Assembly (NCBI GenBank): GCA_016748015.1
Contig: JAAOMT010000128.1
Coordinates: forward strand, 441,538 to 505,537
Origin: Geosiphon pyriformis
Lineage: Eukaryota > Glomeromycota > Glomeromycetes > Archaeosporales > Geosiphonaceae
DNA: 64,000 nucleotides
Direction of reading: 5' to 3'
The notes beneath the pieces are model-generated. The model saw only the letters and a list, made by a program, of their open reading frames with translations, was not told the DNA's origin and searched no databases. This document shows, in pieces, positions 47,390-59,566 of this stretch. Numbering within the stretch: the stretch's first letter is position 1; each line of letters begins with the position of its first letter. Both the position numbers and the translations under genes were made by a program.

Positions 47390-49250
47390 CTAATTCAATT
47401 TAAACAAAATTAATCTGATTGTACTCTTGAGCACAACCAGTTTTGATTTCAAACTACTTACTTTTGCTATCAAAATTTTGAAGCTGTTCTGATTCAAATC
47501 TAAAGTATTGGTTACTATCAACAAAAAAGGTGGGAACAAAATTTGCAAGATATTTATAATCATATCCAAATCTAAACTGGAATTCAAAACCAAAAAAAAA
47601 ACTAAAGCAAAAGATTAAAAGACAGATACCAAAAAAATCAGTTCCATATTATTTATTCTGTACAAAACACCAAAAATCTGGTTAGCCAATAATTCCAATG
47701 AGCATTTCAAAGAAACCAAACAAGCTTCAATTAATAAAACATGTTGTGAAAAGAGAAAAACTTTTATAGTACTTGGTATACCAAAAAAAGAAAAACCAGA
47801 ATTAAAGAGAACATTATTATGAACAGAAACCAAAGACACAACCTGAGCCTATAACTTATTATTAAAAACAGTAGAACAGAAAATAGGAACATCTTTTTTT
47901 ACATACAACTTAATCAATAAAAGTCAATTTTTATCTAAAACAGTCTTTTTAAATATTTTTGAAGACTTAAAAGTAAATGTAATCAATGTATTATATTTTA
48001 AAACAAAATATCCAAAACATTCACACTTTTTACAACAAACCAAATTCATTTTAGTTTAAAAAAGCTTTATACCATCAAAAATTGGCTTTGTATAGAAAGT
48101 AAATTTAAGTTTTTCTTCTAAATTAAAGCCAATTACAGTATAGTAGACCTTATTACTAGTTTTGAATAAATAATTAATAATGCAAGTTTTTTTATCAGTT
48201 TCTTTTAACAAAATAATCAGATTATAAGTTTTTGTTCTTATTGGCAAAGTAAATAAAAGTGCCTTAAAATAATTCTTTAACATTTAGACATTACAATTTC
48301 TTATGGCTTTGGCAATATACATTAAATCTTTCCTAATTAAGAATGACTATTTAGCTGCTAACAAATTTGCCTAAGCCAATTTGGCAAACTTTACTATAGC
48401 TTTCTGTCATAGTTCAATCAGCTATAATTAAATTAACACTATCTAATCATATTTAGTTATTATGACAATGATTATTTTTTTTGGCATGTTTATAAAAATT
48501 TCTTTAATTATCACAGCTCAATCTGACTTAATTTTTTGTTTTTTAAGATTATTATTTACTTTAATGCTCTTTTTTTTGGCCAATAATATGGTCTTTTCTA
48601 TGTTTTTCTCTAATGTAAATGTTGATTTAATAATCTTCTTAAATTTTAAGGAAATAGTAACCCTTCTAAAACCATTAATTAATAAAAAAATCTTCTTAAT
48701 AACCTAAGTTTTTACTATTGCCAATTTGTCTTCTATTACAAAAAAATTAATATTCAAAGCAAATGATTTCTTAACAACAACTTTTATCTGAGTTTTAATA
48801 ATTTTTGGGTCAATTTACTTCTTGTTCAAAGAAATAGGTAAGCAGAAAAGAAAGAAGACTTCATTTTTATTATCTATATTATAGACCAGAAAGCCAATTA
48901 AAAAACCAATTATAATATCAATGTTGACTTTTTTTGTTTTAAATATATTTATTTTAAAATCTAACTAAGTTTTATTCTTACTATTAGCATTATTATTTGT
49001 ATTCATATTAGCAAATTGACCAGCAGTTTTTTTTGAATTTTTAAAACTTAAATTTGTTTTATTATTAGAATATTTAATATTGTCAAGTAACAATTTTTGC
49101 TTTTAAGCCAAGCTTCTATTAATGAAATCTAAAGTTACAATCTTGACTGATTTTCTTTTAGTATTAAAATCATTTATAGTGATAGTTAGTTTGATAACAA
49201 AAAAGTTTAGTATTTAAAAAATAATGAAATATACAACAGTAAAACAGAAA
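47390..49250 (-). pseudogene. LINE ORF1 (nucleic-acid-binding), decayed
   Basis: Minus-strand segments 48056-48283 (LKNYFKALLFTLPIRTKTYN, VYYTVIGFNLEEKLKF), a decayed zinc knuckle at about 48000-48045 (CKKCECFGYFVLKY, where His and the last Cys are Tyr), 47615-47839 (CSLELLANQIFGVLYRIN) and 47390-47593 (IPFFL-type and SLKSKLVVLKSTIRLIL). Order knuckle then coiled region then endonuclease fits ORF1-ORF2 of a LINE. The 5' limit is unclear; I place it near 49250 where sequence becomes featureless AT DNA. Confidence 0.7.
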
Positions 49251-49860
49251 AAACTTTTTTTAAAATTCTGAACTTTTTTTTAAAAATTGGGACAAAAGAG
49301 AAAAAAAAGTTATTAAATAAATTAAGTTAAAAAAATTAACACAATTAATATTAAAAATATAATAAATTTAATATTAAGTAAAATAAATAATTATTAATGT
49401 TAAAAAATTTTAATGCAGAATTTTTAAAATTAATATTGAATAAAAATATATTATTGTAATATAATATAGTTTTAATTAGCTTAAATAGCTAATTATATAT
49501 AAAAAAATATAGTTTATGTTTAATATATTATATTTATATTATATGTTAATAGATTATAATTAAACTATATTTACATAAACATTTTAAAGAAATACAATAT
49601 TTTTAATTATAAATGGTTTATTATTTATAATAAATATTAAAAAACTTTTTAAATAAAATTTTTTATAATTAAATTACAACAAATATTGTTAACAATATAA
49701 TGTTTACAAAAAAATTAATATTAAATTATTAAAATTAAAGAATCATAATTTTTAAATTGATTAATATCTTTTTTTAATTAGGTTTTAATTTGTTTAATAA
49801 CCAAAAAACTTATAAAGATTTAGTATTTTATTATTATTATTATTATTATTTAAAGAAACA
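49251..49860. other. Extremely AT-rich intergenic spacer
   Basis: Almost only A and T with homopolymer runs and a short TTA repeat (49828-49850). No ORF, tRNA or repeat edge recognised. It separates the TE block from the host gene island. Confidence 0.6.
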
Positions 49861-49864
49861 TTTT

Positions 49865-50034
49865 ATGGCACCATTTCCTGGTGTGCACATTTTGCACAAA
49901 ATAACTAAATTTGGCGTAGTTGGTAATAATGAACTTCGGGGAATGATAATTCATTCTCATTCTCAAATTAGAAATTTTCGTACTTTTGAAATCGTCGATG
50001 ACGTAGAGGAATTTTTTCAGGCGGAGATATATTG
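49865..50034 (+). CDS. Small ORF upstream of SET9, doubtful
   Basis: A 56-codon frame starting at an ATG at 49867 (MAPFPGVHILHKITKFG) and ending at TGA near 50033. Base composition shifts sharply from the AT spacer to host-gene-like here, with several CpG dinucleotides, so the stretch is not spacer. It could be an upstream ORF in the SET9 leader, a terminal exon of an unseen gene, or chance. No domain recognised. Confidence 0.25.
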
Positions 50035-50430
50035 AAACAGTCTCGCATCAATTTCTTTTTCCAAAATCCCTGATAGATCTCTTTCACTCATTAGATATAG
50101 GTTCAACTACTTGAAACTAAACTCACCAAACCATCTATCAGGATTTTTACGTCTTAAATTACTATCACAGATCTCGGTCGAATTTTTAGTTCGCTGCAAT
50201 AACTTTTAGTTTGCCTTTAATTCACATCTATCTGACCTTTAATTTCCTGCTGAGTATTTTAGCTCAACTAAAATACTTCAAAACCATCGGTGAGTAAAAC
50301 CAGTGAAAAAATTCTAAACGATCTCGCTAAACAATTTTTTGTGCCAAAGGCGCGTATTTACTTGGCTTATCAACGCCGAGGATAAATTATCTCACTATGC
50401 TTTTTACTCATGCGCGTCTTTTCAGCAAAG

Positions 50431-53400
50431 ATGGTTGACTACAACACAATCGTTCTTTATGACGACTTGTGCACGGATCTACTCGTAGACAAGGTCGAAT
50501 TGTGGTATGAAAATTTAAAGATGACATGCTTTTTCATTTTTGATAAATTTCCCTCACGCTCATATGCAAAATTGGAAGTTTTATGCTTTGTATTTACTCC
50601 AAATCTCTTTAGGTTTCGAACCCACAAAATGGACAGTCGATATCTGCCTTTGGATCCTGAAGATGTTACAACAAAGGCCGCGATGGTTAATGTCGCACAA
50701 ACTTTGAGATTCTTGATAGCGAATCCAGAAAAGGCAGACATAGCTGTTCAGATGCTCACCAAGTATGAAGATTTATGCGATAGTCTCTTGATTATATGTC
50801 ATCTGCATAAAATAAAAAAAACACTGTCTTTCTCAGGGCGCATGTGTTTCAAGAACGACTTCCTTCACTTGATCTTGCTGCCAAACGCCCAACAAAACAG
50901 GCGAAGGCTTTTTTAGAGTGAGTATTCTTGAAAACTTTGATACATATCAAAAGTCAATATTTACTCTTTAGATTTTATTTTAACTTGCATCTTTAGTCAT
51001 AATTAGGCAAATTCACATATGATAATAGCATATATATATTTTCGTATATCCAATTAATGAGTTTAATTTTATACTTTAGGCATCTTAAAAGATACCTAAA
51101 TATGTATCGGCCTGATGCCGGGATTGAACTCGGCGAGACTTTACGCTACTCTAATTCAAACAAAGCCGAGGCTTGCATAATTGCAACCAAACACTGGACA
51201 AAGGGAGAAATCATTCGCTATTGCAATGGAATCCTTGTGGAATTAACACCAGAAGAAGAATCAAAGCTGGATGATGAGAAAGACTTCTCGATAATTGCCT
51301 CCGAGCGCAAGAAAAGAAATTGTGTTTACGTAGGTCCTGGGCGCTTTGTCAACGTAAACCTAATCTCCAAATTTTGCTAGTTTTCTAACGAATAAAAATT
51401 CAGATATTAATTTACTTATATTTTTGTTATTTTTAAGCATGACTGCGATGCTAATACTGCTGTAAGATTATTTGTACTTTTGAAGAATATTTTGTTAAAC
51501 TTTTGGATAACTTTATAATTTTGATTATTTTTAGTTTTGGATTCAAGGATCACAACATATTGTGTCATTCCAAGTACGGCGAGACATTGCTATCGGCCAA
51601 GAAGTTACGTGTTCCTATGGAACAGACTACTTTGGGGATGGTAATTGTGAGTGTCTTTGCGTCACATGTGAACGGTAAATGTATATTTTTTTACCTCAAG
51701 ACGCGCAATCGATTTTTTTTGCTCAATTATCAAATTTCAAAACTCGAAACATTTTGCATCTTTTACCAGCTTAAAAAAGGGAGTCTTTGCCAATAGGAAT
51801 GTTACAGGTCAGGATGCACCAAACTCCAGCTCATCTGAGGTGAATGCACAAAGTAATAATGAAGAAGAGGTGACGTCCAGTCCTGAAATTGGAGTACGGA
51901 CCAGAGGATATCATCGTGGTCAGTTGTATTTCACGCTAACAAATTGCTGTTAAATATCTATTTCTCGGAATACTGAATTCCCAATTTTTTTGTACATTTT
52001 TAGTTCGATCATCAAGAGTTGCGCAAAAGTCAAAACAACCGAACCAATTTCATCCAACGGTACCAGCGCAGCAGCCTTCACGAGGGAACTTTCCGACTTC
52101 ACCAAAGTTAATGCAGCGCTTGGGTCCAATTCCACCACCCAAATTAGTAATGCTAAAAGCATCAGATCAGGAAGCTCTGAACACTTCCTCAAACAAAGTT
52201 TTAATTTCACAGATTGATCAACAATCTCTAGCTCAAATTTCACAAACATCCCAAAATGTTTCAAAAATGTTTCAAGCTCACCATCAAAAACAAGTTTCTC
52301 AAGACCATTCCCAAGATAATAGTAAACTTCGACCACCTTTAAAAGGGTTCAGCAAACCTGACACGCCACAAGGTCCGATCGCTTCTTCGAGCAAAGTTCC
52401 ATTTTCGCACATTGATCGACATTGGCCTCGAATTTCGCGATCTTTCCAAAGCGCTACAAATAATTATCAAGGAGCTCTTCACCAAAACCGATTCGTCCAA
52501 GAACGTCATCAAGATAACGGCGTATTTAAACCATCTGAATTAGTAAGTTTAAAGACATCGGAACAGCACACTCCGAACATTTCCTCGAGCAAAGTTCCAA
52601 TTTCGCAATCTTATGAAGCATGCCAAAAAGAAGGTGTTCAAGAGCGTGAAGAAAATAATGGCGCTATTAAACCCCCCAACCTTATAATAAAGACTTATAA
52701 ACAACCTGAAGGGCAACAGGCTCCGGTTTCACAAATTGATAAACAACGTGCTCACAATTCCCACTCTTCTCAAATCGATTCAAATATCTCTCATCAAAAA
52801 AAAATTGGTCAAACACATCAACAAAATCACGCTTTGCTTCCGAAAACCTCTCGGTCGATATCTACTCAATCTAATCTAGATCTGGAGAGCCAAATTCCCC
52901 ATTCAATTCTTCCTAATCAAATATCTGCAATAGAGGGACAATCAAATCAATACATGACCCCAAACGAGTACAAACCGAACATTAATACTAGTCGAACACA
53001 TCAATTTATACATTTAGCTAATAATCCCCACTGGGAGCATATTCTTTCGAACGGTAACATAAATGCTAATCAGGCACATCAATTTGCACATTCACATCAG
53101 TCCATGAATTGCGAAAATATACAGAGGAATTTTCAAATGGCTCCCGGAGTGGGTTTTCCATGGGTTGTAAGTCAAACAGTTCGGCCGGGTGAAACTGTTA
53201 CGACTGGATTTTCTATCACGGCTGGTTTTTGTGTCTCAATGACTGCCGGAAAAGGTCCCACACCGATAATCCCTCAGTACCTCATGCAACACGCAACCGC
53301 ATTGCCGAATGCCGGTGCTGTCTCTAGTCCCAGAATGGCGATCAATTATCTTTGCAACGACAACATGGTGATTGACGATTCGACGGCCGCACCACAGGAA

Positions 53401-54600
53401 CCGCAGGAGCCGCAAGTTTGTCGTAATCGTGGCTGTGAAGGAGAAGCTGGACCCAATGATCGTTTATGCCGAAGATGCCGACGACACCAAAAGATATATC
53501 ACTTGAGGTGGCCGATGCGAGTAGCAGAAAATACCCAAGTAACAAACGAGCAGCTTATTCCTCGAAGGGTAATATATATAATTATTGTTTTCTTTTTAAT
53601 GATTCCATTTAAAAAATTTTACAAACCTCCTTAATCTGATTTTCTAATTAAGTTGCCTACCCGACTGCATCCTACGGCCTCTACGCGACAAGTGAGACCA
53701 AGTAAAATGATCAAGAAGGAATTACCACGGGTGATAGTAATGGAAATGGGGGAAAAGCCCACTCGTGATTGGCCTCCTCACGATATCGGGGAAGTTGCGT
53801 TGACTACCAAATCATATACAACGTCAAAAGACTGGGCAGGTCGTAAGGGAATTGAAGGTTAGCCATTGACGATATAGAGCAAAAAAAAACCAAAAATTTC
53901 AGTTTAATAGATTTAGGTCTCTAAATTAAATGAATCGTTGCCCTTTTTTAGTGCACGAATACGATGTCCAGAATAAAAGCCTGAAGTTCCGGTGGGACCA
54001 CCAAACAGGTCACGTACACATCACCCCCATGTGGAAGTCAACGGGGAGACGACCACGTGCGTTGGGTGATGTAATTGGAAGGGATCCTAGGTGGAGCCAA
54101 GCTGCCAAGAAAATTATCGGAGGCTGTCCAGAACTTCAAGGCATCTGGTAGGCAAGATTTTTTACATTGTGATTTTATCTAATCATCTTGAACATTTTAC
54201 TTATAATATTCATTATACTTTCGCATTTCATCCCTATTCTGATTTGACGAAATTACTCAGGCTCCCTTACGACGCCGCTCTTTCTTTCTGCAAGGAGTTT
54301 GAGGTGGAAAAGAAGTCGGTGGAGGTGATTTTCGGGCGTAGTTGGTGGGGAGGGGAGGAACAGATGAATGTAGATGTTGTGGAGAGTTCATCGGTGGGGA
54401 AAAAGAGAAGAGGGGGGGAAGAGCCTGAAGAGAACGAGAAGGGCACTAGAATCAAGCACCGGAAGGTGGACTCGGACAAGGCACTACGTTTTGTAAGAAA
54501 TGCAACAGTTTTGGGGGCTCGTCGCGTTCCTAACGAGATGGAGTTGGGTTTTCTTATTGATCGAATTGGGAGACTTACGTCTTCCAATGTAGGCCATTAA
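50431..54600 (+). CDS. SET9: Histone H4-K20 methyltransferase (SET9/SUV4-20 type) with C-terminal APSES/KilA-N-like domain
   Basis: Eleven exons: 50431-50504, 50613-50762, 50837-50917, 51080-51353, 51438-51461, 51535-51674, 51770-51918, 52004-53568, 53653-53857, 53952-54147, 54261-54600. All introns are GT-AG and keep frame, giving 1065 residues. An alternative ATG is at 50410; I chose 50431 for its better context. The N-terminus ([22 protein letters not shown]) and SET domain (about 120-247: [37 protein letters not shown]) match the SUV4-20/Set9 family, which methylates histone H4 Lys20 in the nucleus. A long Gln/Ser-rich middle follows, a C4 cluster near 770-792 (CRNRGC, CRRC), and near 895-985 a segment ([29 protein letters not shown]) resembling an APSES/KilA-N DNA-binding fold. 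Family SET call is firm; the fusion needs transcript proof. Confidence 0.9.
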
Positions 54601-55587
54601 AGGATCCAGTAACAATGTTGGTGTCATTCGCTTGGGCAACGAATGGCATCTACTCGTCATGCTGAACTGGGGTTGCCTCAACGTGAGGCAGACGGGAGAG
54701 TAAGAGAGCGCAGGAGAAGCAGATTGAGCTAAGGTGGTCTTGCTTCACTTAAATTAGGTCAAATTTTCAAAACAAGCCAACACACTCGAAAATCGAAAAC
54801 TCGGGACCAACAAACCAACTGCTTAATAGCAATTAAACTCAATCATAACCTTGGCAATTCTCTCTTACTTTCAAGTTTGGTCAGTGACATTGTATATAAA
54901 TTGCCCATTCAATGACAATAATATGTAGATAAACATGATAGTGTTTGAAAAGGTGTTGGACATTTGATGACTTTTAGAAAGAGTTGCAAATAAAATAGAA
55001 TTTGGACATTTCCTAAGTAAAAACTTTAGGAAATTTGGTAATCTTCAACGACATCCAGATAATAATAGTTAGCTTCTTTAACCCCCTTTTTCATCACTTT
55101 CGAAACTTGTATATATGGCATCCAAAGAACATTTTGTACATAGAAAACCCTCATTAGGGACATAGAAGAGGTGAATTAAAGATTACATTAATTTTTGGAA
55201 AATTCCCAACAATCCATTTTCTCTTTTAATTTCCCCTCAATTCTTTTTGTCGTCAAGATACTCAAAGTAATCCTTAATGTAATTCAAAAATAATTGGTAA
55301 TCAATTAATAATTACCTTTTCGTCGCCGGTTTCACCAAAAACAGAATATTTGTATAGTTTTTGTATAATATAATGAGCAATCAATTGAGTTCCCTTTTAG
55401 TGGGTTTATTATTCCTCGATTGAAGCCATTCTCTAATAATTTGATATGAATATGAAATGCGATGCTCACCTATTTGAAAGCTAGCGCAGTTGAATTGTAA
55501 ATCTTTATGTTGGCAAGATTTCATTTAAATTATGGATGATGATGCAGAGTGGCCTCCGAAGAAAAAGTTTTAATCTTTGTAATTAAC
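54601..55587. other. Intergenic region between SET9 and PIG-S
   Basis: Carries the SET9 3' flank and the PIG-S promoter/leader. AT-rich with mixed composition. A short upstream ATG (55532) opens a 13-codon uORF ending at 55573, just before the PIG-S start. No other gene or repeat edge seen. Confidence 0.55.
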
Positions 55588-58008
55588 ATGAATAACGACG
55601 ATTATATGCGCCGTCTTATTATCCTATCCTTTTGGGTGGTGGTTTTGGTCGGTCTTCCTTTCTGGTGGAAAACCACCGAAATTTACCGAGCCCAATTACC
55701 TTTCTCTGAAATCGAAGAATGGGAGGTCTGTAACTTATATACTTGAGCATTTGTGATTTTAATCATTCCAGAACAACCTTTCAGAAGTTTTTCAACATGG
55801 CCTAGGTGTTTGAGCTTGAGTTTCCACTGCTTTTCTCGCTTCACTTAGCCTTTGATCAGGCTCATAAGCCCTTTCATGAAGAGCTAGGTGCCCGGTTAAA
55901 GGAATCTCTAAACCAGGCTTGGAAAGATTTTAATCAAAATATTGGAAAATTTGACGATTTGTCTACGTTATCATCAATGCCCAATAAGACTGTTGTGTTT
56001 AAAGCTGAGGTCATGAGCATTCCTTGGGAGGGCTGGGAAAGTTTGAATCAAAGCGCGAGTGGTAAACTAATGGTATGGGTGTTTGGTGGTGAAGAATTTA
56101 TGAGGATTTACATCTATCTTGATAGAGTTTTCTTCAAAACCAAGGCTTTCCTGCATTATCGCACTCGGATTTGAATTTAATCAAAAATGGACGTTATGAT
56201 TTTTATATCATGCCAAGCGGAGAAATAACTAAATTGAAAGTAGGTAATAAGCGACAAGCTATTTTGCAGGTTGGAACGAAGGATTGGGATGTAGGTGAGT
56301 ATTGGAAGGTCTTGTTACGAAATCATTTAGTTTTTATTAACTTTAGATTTCTGCTCAAATAGGCACAATTGAAAAAATTTTGGTTCGTCTTATAACTAGT
56401 TTTTTTGCTGAAGAACAAGAAACGATCCTACAAGTTTTTCATGAACAAGCTCCTCAGGTGATTGATTTTCTTATAGGCTCTATTTCAGGATTTCCAAACT
56501 TGCTCAAATTAATACAAAGAATTTTATTCTAGGTTAATCCTTCCAGTATGAGGACTTTAAAGTATTCGCCGCTCTATCAAATAACTTTTAGCTTGATGAA
56601 TGGTGACCCATCAACTCAATTAGTAGACTGGGAAATTGAAGAGGCTGTTTCCAGCTACCTCAAACCTTTTCTTGACGAGACGTCCGTTATTTCCGACTTC
56701 ACTATTGACTCTCAAATTCAGCACTATGCTGCTCTCACATTTGACCCACAGCATTATCAGATTCAACCCGATAATGACGATTCTCTTTTTAAACCCTACT
56801 TTTATTTGACCCCACAATCTTTACCTCATTTCATTAACTCGGCTGAATGGAATTTAGGTGATATTCATCTTTGATTTTTTTCTCTTTTGCCATATATCTC
56901 CTTAAGCTAAATTTACATTTTCTCGGGTAGCATCGGCTGTATCATCGTATCCGACCTTGAATTTTATTCTTTATGTTCCTTCTAAAAAAAATAGTCCTCT
57001 TGTTATTCACGATGCCAAAGGTGCTTTTAATAATATCTTTCTATTCTTTGCTCGTTTGCTTTCGTAGCTTAGATAGTTTATCTTTCAATATTTTAGGTCT
57101 TCCTACCCTTAGCAATGCTTTTTTAATACCTCGATGGGGTGGAATCGTAATCAGCAATCCCGAAATCTTGAATGGAACCTACACTTTCAATTTCGTGAGG
57201 CTGAAATTCATAATGGAAATATTTGTCTCGCAATTGAGAGGATTGTTAGGGGTTCGAGAGTTTAAAAGTACCTTATCGCTTGATGAGCTTAAGGTTTGGT
57301 GAAATTCTGAAATATCATATTTCAACATTACTCTTTCCTCTCCTATTAAAACTGTATTGGTATTCCCTATCATAGGAATTATCAATTGAAATAGATTACA
57401 TTTCCCCCCTTAATATGGCCATCACCTCCTGGGAACTTGATAACTTAATCCGCCGTCGTATAGCAGAAAATATCTTAGCAACCGCTTCGACGCTAAAATC
57501 ACTTTCTCAACTAGTCAGCGCCATCCCTAATATGGTCGTACTTGATCATATTCAAACAGAGGTTTCAATCATTTATATTCAAGCACTGATTTTACATCTT
57601 GATTATTCTTAAAGCTAATTTTCATTATTCAACCTTAGGTTCTCGATGCACTAGCAAGTTTGAAAAAGGTAAACTCTAATTTAATATTTCTGTTTGTACA
57701 TTAGATTTTTTCGAATAATATATATCTTGGTTTAATTTTTAATTTAAAAGTCCTGTGAAAGTTTACGAATGATGCAATACGATCTTGCCTTGGAATACGC
57801 AAAGCAGGCTATTGCTAGGGCAGAGTCAGCATTCTTTGATCCAACTATGGTATCGATGTTGTACTTTCCTGATGAACACAAATACGCCATTTATATGCCG
57901 TTATTTGTTCCAATATCGGTTCCCTTATTGGTTACTCTATTGCGAGAATTACGAGAATTTAAGGCGAAGCGCCAAACGAGCAAAGAAATTGGAAAAAAGG
58001 AAGTTTAA
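55588..58008 (+). CDS. GPI17: GPI transamidase complex subunit PIG-S/Gpi17
   Basis: Ten exons: 55588-55725, 55806-56072 (or 56078), 56126-56294, 56363-56457, 56533-56857, 56931-57020, 57097-57293, 57376-57561, 57639-57668, 57751-58008; all phases agree, giving about 584 residues, near the family's usual 530-560. The protein is an ER membrane subunit of the complex that attaches GPI anchors to proteins. It has an N-terminal transmembrane helix (residues 8-28, [20 protein letters not shown] then [10 protein letters not shown]), a large lumenal part ([41 protein letters not shown]) and a C-terminal helix (about 546-565, [20 protein letters not shown]) with a Lys-rich tail. The start is the only in-frame ATG after an upstream stop. 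The second intron's donor is the one uncertain splice site. Confidence 0.95.
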
Positions 58009-58703
58009 GAAGTTCCACATTTAAGCTACTAAAGGTGAAAATTTTATGGATTAATTAATTTCATCTTGAGGATTTTAGCGCGCTGCTGCAAAGTTGCTAA
58101 TTTAATTTTTGTTTTTACATCACACCATTTGAATGAATAACAAAGCCTGCATTAAATTAGGACTTCGAGATGTTGTACTTTTCTGGAATTCTTATAATTT
58201 GCATCGGGTTAAGAATATTCATAGAATAAAATAAAACCTGTTGCAATTATTGGTATAGTTGAGGTTAAAAATCAATGATTAAGTACATCTTTTGTCATAT
58301 AATTTTTTTTAGCAACTGGCAAAGCATAATTTGGTTACTTTAGTTATTCAAATAAAGACTGTTGTGAAAATGAATAAAAAAATTAGTAGTTTACCAGATA
58401 ATTTAAACTATTAAAAAATTATAAAAACATAAGATGATACAAAAAGAACAATCAAATAATTTTAATTATTAAAAAAAAGTTTGGTTCTTAAATAAAAGAA
58501 CAAGTTTCAAAAAATCAGAATATTTACATTAGAAAAGAATAATGGCAATTTGGAAACAAAAGTTATTTTTATAATAAATAATAGTTTGATTATACATTTT
58601 TATAAAATTAAAAAAATCATAAAAATATATAAAAGCTAAATTTTTGTTTAAAAACAAGATGATTAAAATATATATAATGCTTTTTACATGTGATGTGATG
58701 CAT
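58009..58703. other. AT-rich intergenic region downstream of PIG-S
   Basis: Poly-A/T-rich DNA with no ORF of note. Contains the PIG-S 3' flank. B4 begins at 58704; GCAT at 58700-58703 should be the left copy of its target duplication, the right copy lying outside the window. Confidence 0.55.
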
Positions 58704-59504
58704 TGTTACTCATAGAAATATAGGAAATATATTAGCATGATTATTAGCCAATCAGAAGTAGGCGTAGTAAATGTGGAATTCCAGGATTCCTTTCAAAGAA
58801 ATTGCAGGATTCCAGGAATTTCAGGATTCCTGTCGTAAAGAATCAAGGGATTGAGAAATCTTAATTATGTATATATAGCAGCAGGATTAGAAGCTGAAAA
58901 GACAGATCTCTTGGTTTTAGATTTAATCTAAGCAACTCTCCAAATTACAATCATCTAATAAATAACTATTTGTTATTTCAAACCCATTTTCACTATCAAC
59001 ACTTCATGTTGATAGTAATTAATACTTAACCATACTGGAACAATAGCTCTTGATCATGGCTATTAATGGAATACTAACTTGCAAATTGTTTTGGCTTATT
59101 TCTTTTCTTTCTTTATTTTATTTTATTTTCTTTATTTTTTTGCTTTGATTTTATTGTTGTTTACTGACTCTATTGAAGATTAACGTATGGGGCACTAACA
59201 TTAGGATAAACGTGACTGGTAAAAAACCCAGAAATAAGGGTAGAACACTCGATTGAGGATAGCTTACCAGGAGGAATACTAGCCATCAAGCTAAGAAAGA
59301 AATTAATGAAACTGCAGTTTTGAGAAGCTACAGAAAAAACTATCACCATTGAATCTCTGTCTATTATACAAAAAACTCAACCAAACTCTTCAGATACAAA
59401 ACCTTCAGATACCAAATCTTCAGATCATCGACAATGAGAATAGCTTTGAGCACCAAGTTATGAGTTTATATTTAATTCAACACCAGAAATTGTCATCTGT
59501 AACA
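58704..59504 (+). repeat. B4 5' LTR
   Basis: Starts TGTTACTCATAG, ends CTGTAACA. U3 repeats 58778-58845 are GGAATTCCAGGATTCC-like. TATA-like box TATATATAG at about 58869. Followed by TTTGGTGCTCTCTGTGAGGT, the same primer-binding site as B1 (59505-59524). Confidence 0.92.
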
Positions 59505-59566
59505 TTTGGTGCTCTCTGTGAGGTATAATCTTACAAAAAACCAGTACCAACAAACACCATCCAAAA

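Noticed and set aside
52111-53634. SET9 exon 8 as a stand-alone gene or a truncated SET9 ending at 53634
   Set aside because: The frame upstream contains the SET domain across good introns, and the donor GTAATATA at 53569 with acceptor at 53652 restores frame into a conserved-looking downstream part. Kept as the alternative needing transcript data.
54481-54720. Minus-strand frames overlapping the SET9 last exon
   Set aside because: Shadows of the coding exon without start context or conserved motif.
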